A DNA stretch of 64,000 nucleotides from Montifringilla adamsi. Lineage: Eukaryota; Chordata; Aves; Passeriformes; Passeridae. The translations under genes and the position numbers were made by a program. Below the pieces are notes generated by a model. It was not told the DNA's origin, searched no databases, and worked only from the letters and a program-made list of their open reading frames with translations. Of this stretch, positions 36,192 to 49,494 are shown piece after piece. Location: the NCBI GenBank assembly GCA_017590115.1, contig JAGGNK010009114.1, positions 20,483,747-20,547,746 on the forward strand, in the 5' to 3' direction. Within the stretch, counting starts at the first letter, position 1, and each line of letters starts with the position of its first letter.

Positions 36192-39100
36192 CTAAAGAAT
36201 ACAGGCACCTTCGCAGGTTTGGAGGGTCAATGGACGAAAGCTCCCTTCTGCTTTGCAGCTTGTGCCAGGGTATGAGCACAGTTCAGATAACATTGAACCT
36301 GGACTTGCAATCTCGCCCTAATTCCACTGCTAAGTTTGCTCCCAGTTCCCAGGTGCACTGGAGCACCAGCACTGCCAGGAAGTCTTTGGTCACTGCACAC
36401 CCTGCAAGGCTCCAAGAATCTTCACCTTTCTCCTGACTGCCACGGTGAAAAAAACCAGTGAAGAAAAATTTGGGGTTTTACATACTGCTTCAAAACTTTA
36501 TTTGAAAATTTAGTTATTTCCAGCAAATTTTGTCAAGAGATTCCTAAATTCTAATTTGGTTACCACTGAGCAATAACGTGCTCACCTAATATTGCATCTT
36601 TCCTTAGTGGTGACCAGAAATTCATCTTGTCTCAAACATAAACATTCTGTGAAGCTTTTAGATCAGTGGACCTCAATAAATTAAGAAAGCTGACATCAAG
36701 TAGATGAGTTCTAGAGTTGTGCAGGGCAGTGATCTCCTTCCCTTCCTGCTTACCCTCCATCAGGGGCTCGTATCTTTCTGCTCCTGTAACATCCACACTG
36801 GACAAAAAGCTATGGGACCTTTCTCAAAGGAGAAACCTGAACTGAAGCCCTTGTCATTCAAACACAAACTTTTGTGTGTAGCTGAGGTTTCTCCTTTTCT
36901 TGTAATTTTCTGCAAATAATATTCACAAATAGAGAATACTTCTAGAAGAGAGCAAGGTCTGCTGAATTAAGATAGTGTTCACTCAGTAAATCCTTACTTT
37001 ACAAACAGAGATGCATTCAAAATTATTTTAGAAGCAATTTGCTGAAACTTTGGCTTTCACAGCTCTCAAGATCTGGCTCAACAGACATCTTCCAAGAGAA
37101 GCTGTTACTTGAGGTTTAGATGCATCAGCAGCTTTCCCCACTGTGATCAGCGATACGCTTCAGATTTTAAAAGGATAGCTATTTTTCTCCAAGTCATCTT
37201 GTTCATCTTAGCTTCCCCTTGACACAATAAGGGAAATTTAGCAGAGTAAGGAAGGCAAAACTTCTCCACATCTCAGAGCACTGCTGGTGCTGGGGATGGA
37301 ATTAGAAGCTGTAATGGAGCCACAGGGGCACTGCAGAGCTTGGGGGCCTGGGGAGCTGCCTCAGTGCAGCTGGGAGCAGGCTGGAGCCAGGTCTCAGTTG
37401 CCTGAGGTTGTTAAAACAAAACCAATCCTAATTTTCATTTTTGCTTGGGGTGATTTTCTTTACCTTTACTCATCCTCTTGGATGAGTGCATAAATAAATA
37501 AATGCATGCAAACTGCTGGGGCTTGTCCCCACGTGAAGGTTTCTGCCCCTGGAGTCAGACTGCGGCCATGCACAAATTAATGTGACATCCAGCACAAGGG
37601 AAAGGGAGGAAGTCAGCATCTGCAGAGTGGGCAATCTGAGGACATGGTGGTTGGAGAGGAGCATCCATCAGACCCACAAATGGTTCTGATAGCTGTGAAA
37701 AGAGCTTCCCACCCATGGGCAGTTCTCCCCTTCTTATCCTTTTTGCCTACCATGAGTGTCTGCCTGCTCAGCTACACAAATTAGTTTTGTCTCACCTGGC
37801 AGTTGAATAAGTGCATAAAGTTTAAGTGGAGCAATTTTTAACAGGCATTTTTAGACAGGTTGCTTCAGGACTTGGGGGTAAACTCCCCTGGCATTAGAGG
37901 CATGAAAATTTCTGTTGCTGCTCTACATGCTGCTATATGCTGATCCAGCTGATTACTCTTCACAGACTGCATAAACTAAGAGTTTATTTATAGATACATA
38001 AATACATATAAACTTTTGTGGGTTTACCATCACTAACTGCTAAAGGAGGCAATGGCAACTTTTTCCAGAGACAAATATTAGGCCATGTAGGTCTTTGAAG
38101 GCCAAAACCCAGTGTGACAAAACTGCTGGCCATTAGGACAGAGATTTTTGGAGCAACAGGTGCTAAAAGATGAAGGAATGGTAAGGACAGTACCTGCTCT
38201 GTAAGTGCTGTAACTTGTTTTAGGATTGAAAGACAGTACTCCCATGTTTTACTTTGGGTATCAAAAATTAAAATAAAGAGAATGGAAAAAAAGAAGGTTG
38301 GGTCAACAATCTCTTTTCTTTCAAGGAGGTGTTCCTTTCATCCCTCTGTCTGGGAATGTATATTAAGAAATACTTTTCTTCTTACCATAGTAAAGCCTGA
38401 AAGAGATAAGCAAGTGACATCCTGGTAACTGCTTATGACTCGAGAGGAAGATTTTGAATGCTGGCACATGGTGCACACTCTACTGTGGCAATTGTGCAAG
38501 CTCAGATTTATTGGGACAGTTCCTCGTATCAGTCCAAAGACTGTCACATCCCGTTTTCACTAGTGTCATGTAATTAATCTTCCCTTGACTTAGAGTCAGA
38601 CCTCATCATTCTAAATACCATAATAGATTTTTAAATGAGAACATTAATAACAAGGTCTCTCTATTATTTACCTTGGCTGGAGTAATGAAAGCCAAAAAGG
38701 AGATGGCTACTCCCAAGGGCAGGCGAGGAGAGGCGTAAGAAGGAAATGAAGGTTGTTGACCTTCCTGCAGAAGAGCCCAGGGAAAGGGTATGATTTGCAA
38801 AGCTTCAGTTCACCACTGAAAAAGAGGTTGTTGTTGTAATTTCTATTAAGTACTTTGGAAGCACTTCCGTACAATGGTGATGAGGACCATAGGCATACAT
38901 AGATAGCTGTATTAAACAACAAAAGCATAAAGGTATAATATGTCAGCCTTTTTTAAAATAAAGAGAGCTATGCTGAACTTGAATTTCTTCTGCCAGTAAT
39001 CAGACTTAATAGTTTATTTAAATTTGACAGCATAAGAATGCTGAGCAGGATTTTTGCGAGTCAGCTCCAGTTTTTGGGTTGTATTACAAGAGTTTAAGTA

Positions 39101-39837
39101 AAAAGCCAGAGCCAACAAATCCATCTGAACAGACTTTGGTAAGCTAGGAGAGTACAAGATATTTTGCTTTCCATGCCTGTATGCTTACTCTTTCTGAGAT
39201 GTATGTAAAATGCAGATATTTCTGTAGATATGGGAACACAGTACACAAGGCAATGAAATTGTGACACCTCATTCACATTCCAAATAAGAATAGAAGCAGC
39301 ACAATATCAATCCAGCTTCATGACAAGAACTGTGAAGAGAGTAAAATGGTAGAAAAAACCACAACCTTGTATAAAGGACAGGGTTAAAACTAGACTCTCA
39401 TGCTACCTTTCTGCCTCTGCACTCCATTAAAATGAAAGGGCTAATGAGAAATGCATTTCAGAGTTCAGTCACAATTATCCAAACCCTACTGAGGACATGG
39501 AGTGAATGCAGATTACCACAATTTCAAGAAATCAATGGATTTTTCAGGGAAATGCAAGAATGGTGCCACAGCCAGAGGCTGGATGCTGTGACTGATGGAG
39601 AATAAGAAGGACTTATTCTTCATCTGTTCTCTGAAAGGCCTCAAACCCATTCCAGAGCACAGAATGGCAAATGGAGGGGATCAGGCATCTTCTACCAAAA
39701 TTTATGCTCTTTGGTACTTCAGTGCCCTTTACTATCCAAGGTGATGTTATCCAGCTTGAAACACAGGACCTGAGCCAGGTTTGATTGTACAGTAGCAGGG
39801 GCTGGAATACCCTCCCTGGGAGTGGTGACCAAACACC
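36192..39837. other. Unique noncoding sequence
   Basis: A GC-richer stretch at about 37285-37400 has no gene-like structure. No repeat family or RNA is recognisable. Confidence 0.5.
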
Positions 39838-39905
39838 AGGGGTGAAATCTTAGTGGAGAAGAGCATTATAGACAAAGTGGAGTCACACCAGAGTGAATAT
39901 CCACA
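39838..39905. repeat. Probable old palindromic repeat, copy 4
   Basis: It begins 'aggggtgaaatct' and ends 'agtggagtcacaccagagtg'. These fit the outer 'ggggtgaaatcc' and the 'ggagttacaccaggg' words of the same family as the copies near 7.5, 28.6 and 32.2 kb, but the middle is too decayed to follow. Confidence 0.35.
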
Positions 39906-42235
39906 ACTACAGGTTGAAATTATCAGAAACAGCAGAAGTACTCCTCAAGGGTGAAGATCCACTGAGGGAAGGTGCCTGAAACACATTGGAAAGCATTCCT
40001 TGTTCCTGCTTAACAACTCAAAGGAAAAGGTCCCTGAAAGCCTATAGAGACATGTAACAGAAATTGGCCTCAAGGAGCTTACAGTGCAAATGCTGGAGTG
40101 GAGGAAGAATTTTGATAAGCAGAGTTAAGCCCAGCTGACAAGTTCTGACTAGAGTCATCAGCAAGGAAAACCTGGGAATACAGGCACTGCAGTCAGATTC
40201 TGAGATACCTGCAGTCTCCAAATATCATGAGACATTTAGAAAATGTTTTCAGGACAGTGTGCTGGTCTTGATTACTATTTACAGCTGAATTCTTCAGAGA
40301 AGGTAGAAAACACCCTAGTGTTTTAGTGTCGCACACATTTTCCAACCTCTCTATTTTTGTTTTGTGCCATCTCTTTTAATAACAATGACAGCAGTACCAC
40401 GGCTGGGAGAATCAGAAAAGGGGACATGAAATATGGTCAGTCAGAGTGACACACTTTACTTTTATTATTTCAAATGAAAAATTTGATTTGAGAGCTTTTG
40501 GGGGGTACTATTCTTAATTTATAACAAAAGATGTTGAAATTGATGAATACCATAGATCATTGTATTCCAGAATGGCACCTTGAAATGTTAAAAGCATTAA
40601 TCTAAAATGATATACTATATCCAGAAACTGAAATGGGTTAGTATGACTTTTCTTCCTTCCAAAAATTCATTGAATTAAATCCACCACAGGACAATACAGC
40701 TTTCTAAAAGTTTCTTGTCTCAAATATCATGTAATTTGAAAGATATTTCCCAATTGTTATGTAACTTGAAAAGAGCAATTAACAGAAACAGATCTTTATA
40801 ATCATATAATCATCATTATAATATCCTTTTCTATGGTATATTTTCTCTGATGATTCCTTGAACATTTGCAAATCACAAAGTGCTATAGTCAAGCATGCTG
40901 CCAGTTCATGACAGCAGCAAAAGGAAAGGGACTTGCTGAAAACAGCTATTTGGTTTTGCGTCTGCTGACCTGAAAGAACAATCCATGAAACAAAGTAAAG
41001 GAAATGAACAACAAAGAGTCAGGACAGGACTGTCCAGAATCACTTGATTAACCCAGACTCTGTAGGGGTGGGAGATACTGATAGAAAGAGAGATATTTAC
41101 TATCATATTCTTTTAAAAGCACCTAGACATCCTTGTTAATCTCATGGATAAATGGATGAGTTACCCATAACTCAAGGGTCACAAGCTGTCCTAAGGCATT
41201 TCCAGTTTAAATAGACATGACAGCCAGAGAGTAGGAAAGGAGGAATATTATCATATCCAGTCATACACAAGGGTTTGAAGCACCTACAGATTATGTGCAA
41301 TCAGGCTCATCCCTATCACTGGAGGGAGATTAAGGGTATTTTATCTCCCTCGTGTGCCACATGCCATGTGGTGATGCTACTGTGGCAATACCCATCTCTG
41401 TCCAGTATGCAGAGGGAGTCTAGGGCAGACCTGAGACAATAATCCATCTTCAATGCCCAAAGCACTGAATGGAGTCAGACAAAGCAAAAAAATCCCCCTG
41501 CTTCTGTGATCCAGCTCCTCCTATAACAAATATCCACTATGCCTTTGGCTGCTACAGGAGAACAGACACAGAGCTCAGAGACCAGCTCTGGACAAAAATA
41601 CATCACCTGTGAGAGCAGTAGCTTTATTGTCACTGTTACAGTTCCCCCTGAACTCTCTAAGAGTTGTGGGTCTTCCCGTGCAGCCTTTTTTTCGGCTCAA
41701 AGTCCCAGTGAAGTCAACAACAAATGCTGTCAGGATGCAGAACCAGGACCATGTGCTTTGAATGGTTCCTGAACAGAATTGTCCTCAGCAGGACTAACTC
41801 TTCATTTATTTTCACTGTAAAAAATGGGTTTAAAGCATCTTGAAAGCTTTCTGTACATACATGTAAATACCCAAGGCTCTGTCCTCCAAGATTTACATGC
41901 CCATAAAGTGCATATCAAATAGCTACAACCATGAAGACACTCCAATGCACAATGATTTGTTGTTGCTGCCTCTTTCCTGCTACTCTTCACAAAAGTTTTG
42001 CACCCTGATCTTCAGGCTTCTTTAGCAGAAAAAGTGGGTGGCAAAGCCTAGAGCAAGAAGCAAAAGGAGCGGGCCTGTAATAGTGATTTAATGAATGCCA
42101 AAAGTGATCCCTTTCCTTGGTGAGCTAATTTATCATACCAACAAGACCAGAAGTGGCTGTAAAAGTGGTACAGCTCTGAGGCTGCAAAACCAATCTTTTT
42201 GCCAAATTCCCCAAAGGAAAAAGAGAAAAGAGCGG
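39906..42235. other. Unique noncoding sequence
   Basis: No gene recognised. At about 41694-41730 a 'cccagtgaagtcaacaacaaa' type segment may be a further, very weak remnant of the palindromic repeat family. Otherwise unique DNA. Confidence 0.45.
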
Positions 42236-42440
42236 CTCTGTTTAACGGATCATGATAAGTCACAATTGTCATTACTGCATTTCAGGGCAACATGCTTTAT
42301 TTAGCTCTTTAACCTTGGCCTATTTGTTATCAGCACAGTTGAGAATAGTTTATATTCATTAGGAGATTTGTTTATTTTGTAACATAATCCTTTTCTTTGT
42401 TAACATGAAAGCACAGCAGAAGAAGCACAGTTCATCCAGG
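42236..42440. promoter_or_regulatory. Possible conserved noncoding block
   Basis: High-complexity AT-rich sequence with 'taacggatcatgataag', 'cacaattgtcattac', 'ttgttatcagcac' and 'attcattagg'. The mixture of GATA-like, E-box-like (CAATTG) and TAAT-like words resembles enhancer sequence. Support is by composition alone. Confidence 0.25.
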
Positions 42441-43666
42441 TCTGCAGTGTTGTTCCATAAAAAATGTCTCTTGATAAATGATTGCCAGGATTAGATTTTA
42501 TGGTGTAGATTCATAAGAAATTTCTGTCTTGTTCCCATATGATTCTTACATAATGGGAAACATGCAAAACATACTTAAAAGTGCAATTCCTGGTCATTCA
42601 GTAGATGCTCCTTTCTTGCATATTTCTGGGCAGTATAAGAGATGTTTATATATTCTGTGGATTTATGAAGCTTGGAAGAATTTTTTTGAGCATGTCAACT
42701 TTTTCCCGTAATTTGGACACAGATTTTTTATCTGCATTCCCTAAGGATTATTAAACAAAAAAAGCCCAAACCAAAAACTATACATGTTTTTGCTCTTCTT
42801 TTGTCTTGTTCACACCCAGCTTCAAGAAGGACTTCAGCACACAGATGAGAGAGAAAAGTACACTAGGACAGATGGCTGCTGTTTTATGGCACCAGTCTTG
42901 CATTTCCATAAGCAGCTTGCAACTCCTGCTTCCATCCTCAGGTTACGAATACAAAGAAAAAGAAAATTCTCACAAATGTTATTCTCCCATCCCAAAATTC
43001 CAGCTCCTCTGAGCTTCAAGGTAGGCTAGAAGAAGTGGAAGTACAAAGGAAACAAGGTTTCTAGTCATCTTGAAAATGTATATTTAGATGACTTCTTCAG
43101 TCTGCCCTTGAGCAGACACATTTATCCAGTGGAAAATGTCTCCTCAGATAAACTAGATGTAATACCAATAGGAAACATCAGAATGTCTGTCAAGAGCATT
43201 GCACTGGCTATTGCTCGGGGCCATGTTAGTAAAGGAATGTTAACTCTTGGAGTATGGGATCATGGGGATTTAATGCAGCTTCAAACACAGAGAACCTAAT
43301 TTCCTTGTTAAGCACTCAAATTTCTCTTAAAACTGGTGTTCCTTTCTATTTGCAATTGAGAAATTGTAAGGGTTTTTCCTGTCATTTTCTTGCTGTGGAT
43401 CTTTATAGTTAGCAGAGGCAGATCAGGAGTGGCCGCTCTGCACCTTGGGGAGGTTTTTTCTGTGTGGCCTGAGTTTTTGCTCTCCTTCCTTTCCGCTTAC
43501 CTGTGCAGAGGAGGTGATACATTTATATTTCAACATCTTTCTCAAGTATGGAATTAGCAGACATTTGTCCTCTGAGCAGAAGTAAGGACAGACCAAGAAA
43601 GTCTAGCACAGGCTGCTGAGCACATTTTATATGAAATAAGAAAGTGGTATCCCTTTGAGTGTGGGG
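42441..43666. other. Unique noncoding sequence
   Basis: Short open frames only (up to 81 codons, overlapping in several phases at 42784-43029). No domain, RNA or repeat recognised. Confidence 0.5.
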
Positions 43667-43679
43667 AAAAAAAAAAAAA
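43667..43679 (+). repeat. Poly-A tract, 13 A
   Basis: A simple run of 13 A with no recognisable retroposon upstream. Confidence 0.85.
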
Positions 43680-44239
43680 CCTGCAATGTTCATATTAAAG
43701 GTGAACTTCTGAACCTGAAGTGCTCATGGTAGGAATATCTTGTTCACCTATTCCTCTCCAAGAATGTTTTCCATAAAGCTTTATGATGGAACACATAGTA
43801 AACAGAAACAATCTTCATCATTCACAATCATTTAATCATGCTCACAGCACACACTTCATCCCAGCTGCACTCTGGATTTTGGGTTTCTCTCCCTCCCATT
43901 CACTGGGCTGAGATAAATTTAGGTAGGCTTTGATGTGTTTGGACTTCTGCTTCTAAAAGAGGGAAGGAAAAAGTACCCGAAAGAAAGTAATTTCTGTTTC
44001 AGCAACAAAAATACCATGTGTGGTCAGGCTATTCAGTCTTTTTCAAAAGAGGAAAAGTAAGATTACACTTATAGGTTTAAGATGGTTTATTATATGGATG
44101 AAACAATAATGTAGGTCTTGGTACTACAAGATCACCAGGTGAATTTCCTAAAAGCTGATTGGATTAACCTGAGTATGGAGCCAGCAGCTCGCTGCACAAC
44201 TGACTGTTTTCAGGACACACACTGGGGGTCTATGTGAGA
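43680..44239. other. Unique noncoding sequence
   Basis: Nothing identified. Confidence 0.5.
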
Positions 44240-44815
44240 CCAAATGCTCATTTCAACCATTCTTCTACATTAAAAGGTCTTGATTCCAGCAGGATTTGGA
44301 TTCCACAAGAGGAGCCTTCTGGGGCTATAACCACACTTAAGGATCTCTGGAAATGCCTCTTGGGTGTCCTTTGTGCTTCTGGAAAACCAACGCCATTGAG
44401 AGATGTCCTGAAGTTTTGTTCTTTAAAGGAGAGCATAGCTGTGGTTGGAGGAGGGCTGGCAGGCCCAGGGGTGGGTGAAGCACAGTAGCTGCTCTGGCCT
44501 GTGGCACACGAGGGAGTGTTTGGTCTCCCCTGTGTGTTTGCCCGCTGCTGTCTCCTGACACTGGACAGACCCTGGCATGGAGCGCTGGCCCCGGCTGTCT
44601 GGAGGCTGGAGCACAGCTCTGGGACACCATGAGAGGCTTTAGCCATGCTGCCCCAGGAGCCAGAGAGATGTTTCTCACAGAGCATCCTACACCAGCCTCT
44701 GGGACAAAAGAACACACGGTCCTCAAGAGGAGTGATTTATGTGCTTGCACATGAAGAGCCACAGTAAAAACCTGGCTTCCTTCTAGGATGGCACCCACTT
44801 CTGAATTCATCCAAG
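44240..44815. other. GC-rich, CpG-poor patch with overlapping open frames
   Basis: The minus strand is open for 157 codons (44810-44337) and, in another phase, for 155 (44715-44248). The plus strand is open for 84. No domain is visible and the two minus-strand frames contradict each other. Composition resembles the patches at 31.4 and 54.3 kb. Confidence 0.4.
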
Positions 44816-45129
44816 ACAGGCATTGTTTCCATCACACAAACCTCTAGCTTTGGCATCGTTTAACAAAGAACAACTTCAGAATGAAAATTAACTTTGCGTT
44901 GGAAATTGGCCTGTGCACTGTTATGCCTAGGAGCCAGCCCTCTCTTACTCCATATGTATTCTAAAAAGTTGATCTGTTTTCAAGCAATAGAGATCTAAAT
45001 GGGTCAGTGCTTATTTGTAAATCTGAAATCTGCCCTTCTGACACTTGTGTTAAAACTATGTTTGTCCCAGGATCAGAGTTTTTTTTCTGAGGGCTCACAA
45101 ATTAGCAGCTATCCTTAATTCCACCACTT
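44816..45129. other. Unique noncoding sequence
   Basis: Nothing identified. Confidence 0.5.
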
Positions 45130-45140
45130 CCTAAGGGCTC

Positions 45141-45295
45141 AAGCTTGTGTTGTTTTTCTGTTTGGTTGGGGTTTTTCTTGTTTGGTTTGGATTTCTGGGA
45201 GTTTGTTTGGTTTGTTGTTTGTTTGAGCCAAAATGCACCTGAATAACACCGTGGCATCTCTAAAATTTAAAAAAAAAAAAATTAAAAAAAAAGGC
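45141..45295. repeat. GT-rich low-complexity tract and A-rich tract
   Basis: 45145-45228 is built of G/T words such as 'tttggttgggg', 'gtttggtttgg' and 'tttgttgtttgtttg'. At 45265-45292 there is a run of A interrupted by two T. The GT-rich part is the complement of the A/C-rich tract at 59.1 kb in composition, though I see no shared unit. Confidence 0.7.
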
Positions 45296-46692
45296 AGTGT
45301 TACATATTTAAAAGAATAAGATACTGTGAATGTTTTGATATTCTGTTGGTTTCTGGATAAAAGAGAAAAAAGAATTTAGAAGTCTCCTCTTCTAAATTAC
45401 TTTTGGTACCATGAAGCATGCCTGGCAATCATTAAATACAGAATGAGAGAATTATTTAAGCCAGCAAGCTTGGAAAAACCTATAGAACCTTCTTTCTGTT
45501 ATCATTCTGCCTATATTTAGCATTACATACCACAGCATTTTTAAAAAACTCCTTATTTTTCTCCATATTTGGAAGTGTGTCAAATATCTCCTCATGTCAG
45601 AGAAGAGCTATGAACTCTCCAGCATCCTTATTTTGTACATCTGGTAGCACAAGGATGGTTAGGCAGTTTAGGCAGAGTAAAACCAGTATTCTAGGAAAGG
45701 ATCAGGCCATCTGACTATGCACAAAGCAAACAGGCAGCACCAGCAAAGCCACGGGTTTCCATGAGGTTTCAGGTTTACTGTGGATAGCTGCAGCAATGTG
45801 GGAAGGAAGTCTGGTCTTCCCAGAAAGTGTTGGCCCTATACCCACCAAGCCACTGCTCACAGCATCACAGCCCTTGGCTCCAATTCCGTGTGGGAGAGAG
45901 GTTTTGTGGAAAAAAACCAACTATCCAAAAAAAAACCCAAAAAACCCTGCCCAGTCACTCTCACTAGATAACATAAGTAAAGGACTGCCCAGCTTCTCAT
46001 AAGGACAGTAAAAAACCCCAGACACATATGTAAAGTTATTACTGGAATTGAACTACTGACTCACTTAAGGGCATTCTTCCCTCTAAGACAGTTCAGGCAA
46101 CATGCAAGTTCAAGGAAGGATGTAATGAGATCAGGGAGTGATAATGCACATCAGATTAAGTGTGTGGTTAAAGGAAAATGCAGCAACCAAAAAGAAAATC
46201 AAAAAGAACTCTGGGCTTCGTGACAAAGGCAACAGCTCCTTTTCTTATATGTACACAAAGCTGCTTTTAGGATACTGTGTATGACTTGAGGCCTGGATGA
46301 TATGGAGAGAATGATCAGACACTTCTTTCTGTTAAACCTCAAGAATTAGTTCCCTGAAGGTCTTGAGAGGATGAGAAAAATAAGTCCAAGTGTTTGAAAT
46401 TTAAGAAAGTTTGGTCAAATATTACCTCTTTTGTTACTGCTCCTCTGCCCTTCTCTTGGGACTCAACAACATCTTGCAATAGGCACTTCTGTGATCACAG
46501 AGATCACATACAGTGAGAGAATTTAAGATGTAGGGTTTAGATATCCCCTATATTTCTACTCCCAAAGCCCTGAAAAATGAAAAGAGACATTAACAACCAA
46601 TAGCATTGAAATTGAGACTGAGCTCAACCTGGAAATTTCCACCATCTCTAGATTCAGCTACTGTTATGGAGACATAAAGCCTACCTCCAGCA

Positions 46693-46693
<1 letters not shown>
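45296..46693. other. Unique noncoding sequence
   Basis: An A/C-rich stretch lies at about 45909-45946. No gene or repeat family recognised. Confidence 0.5.

Positions 46694-46725
<32 letters not shown>
46694..46725 (+). repeat. Poly-A tract, 32 A
   Basis: An uninterrupted run of 32 A, followed by two copies of 'gatggaaaa'. No processed-pseudogene body, polyadenylation signal or target-site duplication is apparent upstream. It is the longest homopolymer in the window and may be unstable in length. Confidence 0.95.
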
Positions 46726-46727
<2 letters not shown>

Positions 46728-49361
46728 TGGAAAAGATGGAAAAGAGAGGGAGAATTTTATCTCTGAAACACCTGGAATATTGAAAAAGAAATTAGTTTGG
46801 GGGTGGTTTTGTAACAAGTGATGGCAATATGAGCCAAACAAGAGCTGCCCATCACCTCCCAGGTGTCAGAGCTTGGTGTCCCTCCCACCCCTCCCTCTCA
46901 GTAAGCATTTCCCAAGAGACCCCACAGTGCCTATCCTGTGGGAGGTCAAAATAAAAAATATGGACAGTCATGGCCTATAAAGAGCACAAGGGCATGAAGC
47001 ATCCAAACCACATCTGCCTCAAAATACTGCCCTGGCTTGACCAGATACTTGATTGCATCAAATTACTTCCAATACAATATTTCGACTCAATGCATTCAGA
47101 GTTTTAGATGTGGGTCAGTTGGATTAGGAATTACACATTTTATAAAAGCCCCCCTCCACAGAAAACAAAAGACTAGCTATACCAAGAGTTTTCCCCAGCT
47201 AAAATTATCAGTTTTGTGAAAGATGAGTGTTGCCAGAACGTTATTGAGAGCTTGTCAGTCATAAAACAGAAAACAAAGGATCATATAACCATACCAACAA
47301 AGAGGTCCAAGATGCAATTATTAGGGCTGCTGACCTCTTCTTCACCCTTTGCCTGCGTAAGGAGGAGATGAATGCCACTTACTGCACTAAAGGGAGAGGT
47401 CAGGCTGTACTTGGCCTGAGAATAGAGCAATCAGGACATCATCTGCATTGAAAGTTGGGAAAAGAAACCAAACCCAATAAAGCTGAAGTAACATGACAGC
47501 TTGAAAGTTAGAATGAGACTGACAATGAACAATCAAAACAAAGCATCTGTTTTCTTCCTCTGCTACAAGGCTCATTTCTATTTTGCTGGCTATCCCAGGC
47601 TGTCTTTTTTCCCAGCTCATTGCTTTGATTCCTTCTGCTGCTTCCCACTAATTTGGCCCGTGCAAAGCCCTTCCAGCAAATTAGCAAAGGCTGCCTTAAC
47701 TTGGGGTGAAATACAAGACTTTACTCTTTGTAAACTGGTAGCAAGCCAGTTGACTTTGACATGTTTAACTGCTTTGCAAGACTGCACCTTAAGAAAGGAA
47801 ATGCAGGGCAAGACAGGAATATTATAGCAGTGGTGTGTACCCCTTGAATCCACCATTCCTTGGGAGTTTCTCCAATAAACATCCGTGTGGTGTGATGTGT
47901 GTCCCCAGAGCTAAATACTGAGAGGGGCTCCCGGCCCAGCAGTGAGCCTCCAGTGCTGTGCTGGATTCTCGGAACTCTGATAGCTCAGCAGAGACTAGGA
48001 ATCCACATGGAGAGAATCCTGCTGACCTGGTCCCAGCTCCTCCTGCTCACTAACTGCTCTGGGGTTATTTTTACACTGACAGTGTCTTGTTTCCATTTGC
48101 TTGCCATATCCTCCTCCCCAGTGGATAAGTTATGGCACAAATGAAATGAATGACACTGACACAGATGTTTGAGTAGCTGGGGTTCCCTCCACTTTTCCTC
48201 TTCTTGCTCTCATCTTCCTCTGGTCTGCATTAATTTGGCCAGAATTAGAGAGTTCGCTTTGGTTAATCTCTCAGAACACTGGTGACAGGTGAGTGCTGCT
48301 GTCATTTCAGAACATGACAATTCACTTCCACAATACAAAACAAAGATTAAAAAAATTAAAAATAAAGAAACCCAAGAAACCAAAACACCTCACCCCCAAA
48401 TTACCCAGCATCACTCAATGAGTGGTCCCAAACACAAAGTCCAGATAATACCCAGAGGATATCTGCTGCCCAGCACCTCTCCATGCCTCCAACCACCAGG
48501 GAAGAAGAAGCCAATGTGTCACCTAACAGAATCATATCATAAATCTCTTCTACCATTTTTGATGGTTGTGATGACTTTGCTGTGGAGGGAGGAGCAGTTC
48601 TGCTTATTTTACTTTTAAGTGTTTATGGAGCTTTTTGCACTTTTTACATCTGTGATAAACAGAGCTTTTGACTTCTGCAGCTATTTTGCAATAAATGAAA
48701 TGCAAAATCTCTTTTGGCAGGCAGTCACTTTGGATTTTCCGATATCTATTAGCACTCCAGAATATCTGAACGGCCTCACTGTAGTTAGTTCAGCATATGC
48801 TAAGCAAAATTTTCCTGAATGGTGTTTTTTGCCTATCATTTGTCATCTGCAAATAGAGTAAGAAAGAATCAACTTCCTAAAAGCAGCAGTATGTTCTGTA
48901 TAGAGACCAGTGTTGCTAAAAATACATGGCAAAAAGCAAATGAAATATAGTCTGATAATCTGGGGTGGAAATATCTTCAATTCTAATGATGCTTTCACCA
49001 GCCCTTTTCTGCAGTCATGGTTGTCAGAGAAACCCAGTGAAAGCCATGAGGGACCTGGATTTGGAACTGAAACCTGCCTAAAACCCAGCATGTTGTGCAT
49101 TTGTACTGGTACTGCTCAGAGTGGGCTCATGGACAGGCCAACACAATCAGCTCCTGGGGAAGGGAACAATGGGCTTTTTGCATTTCCTAATTCCCACTTG
49201 TTTTAGCTACAAACATGCTAAATTTCAATGATGAAGAGATGCTCCCAGGCTCCAGAGAAAGTGAGGTCACCACAGCCCCACCAAGCCCTTCAGGAGTTCT
49301 TCCCAAGGACAAAGCACTACTCAACTGCTCTGCAGAGGGCTAAATCTGTTTGTCACAGGCC
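46726..49361. other. Unique noncoding sequence
   Basis: Open frames of 80-109 codons occur (47501-47827, 48289-48618, 48619-48861) without recognisable domains. No gene or repeat family is supported. Confidence 0.5.
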
Positions 49362-49472
49362 AGAAGTTTGTCTCCATTCCCAATATGTAAAGTAAGGATA
49401 ATACTATTTATCCCATGGGGAAGTTCTGGGGGCTTAGGTAATGTGTATACATGGCTTTTGAAATATAATCCA
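49362..49472 (+). repeat. Ancient MIR-like SINE fragment, 3' half
   Basis: The blocks follow the MIR 3' half closely: 'gtctccattcccaatatgta' (MIR: ttcctcatctgta), 'aagtaaggataatactattt' (MIR: aaatgaggataataatacct), 'atcccatggggaagtt' (MIR: ccccatagggttgtt), 'gggcttaggtaatgtgtata' (MIR: ggattaaatgagataatgta) and 'catggcttttgaaata' (MIR: aagcgctttgaaa). This is the best MIR 3' match in the window. It ends about 25 bp before the CpG-dense block, so it may have been drawn into a regulatory element. Confidence 0.65.
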
Positions 49473-49494
49473 CTGCAAGGTCAGCCCTGCATTT

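Noticed and set aside
38071..38150. 'gtctttgaaggccaaaaccc' segment that resembled an old interspersed repeat
   Set aside because: I could not match it to a family in more than one block.
43108..43299. 63-codon open frame that looked protein-like at first reading
   Set aside because: No family recognised and too short to judge without comparison to other species.
44248..44810. Two minus-strand open frames of 155 and 157 codons in different phases
   Set aside because: They contradict each other and lack domains.
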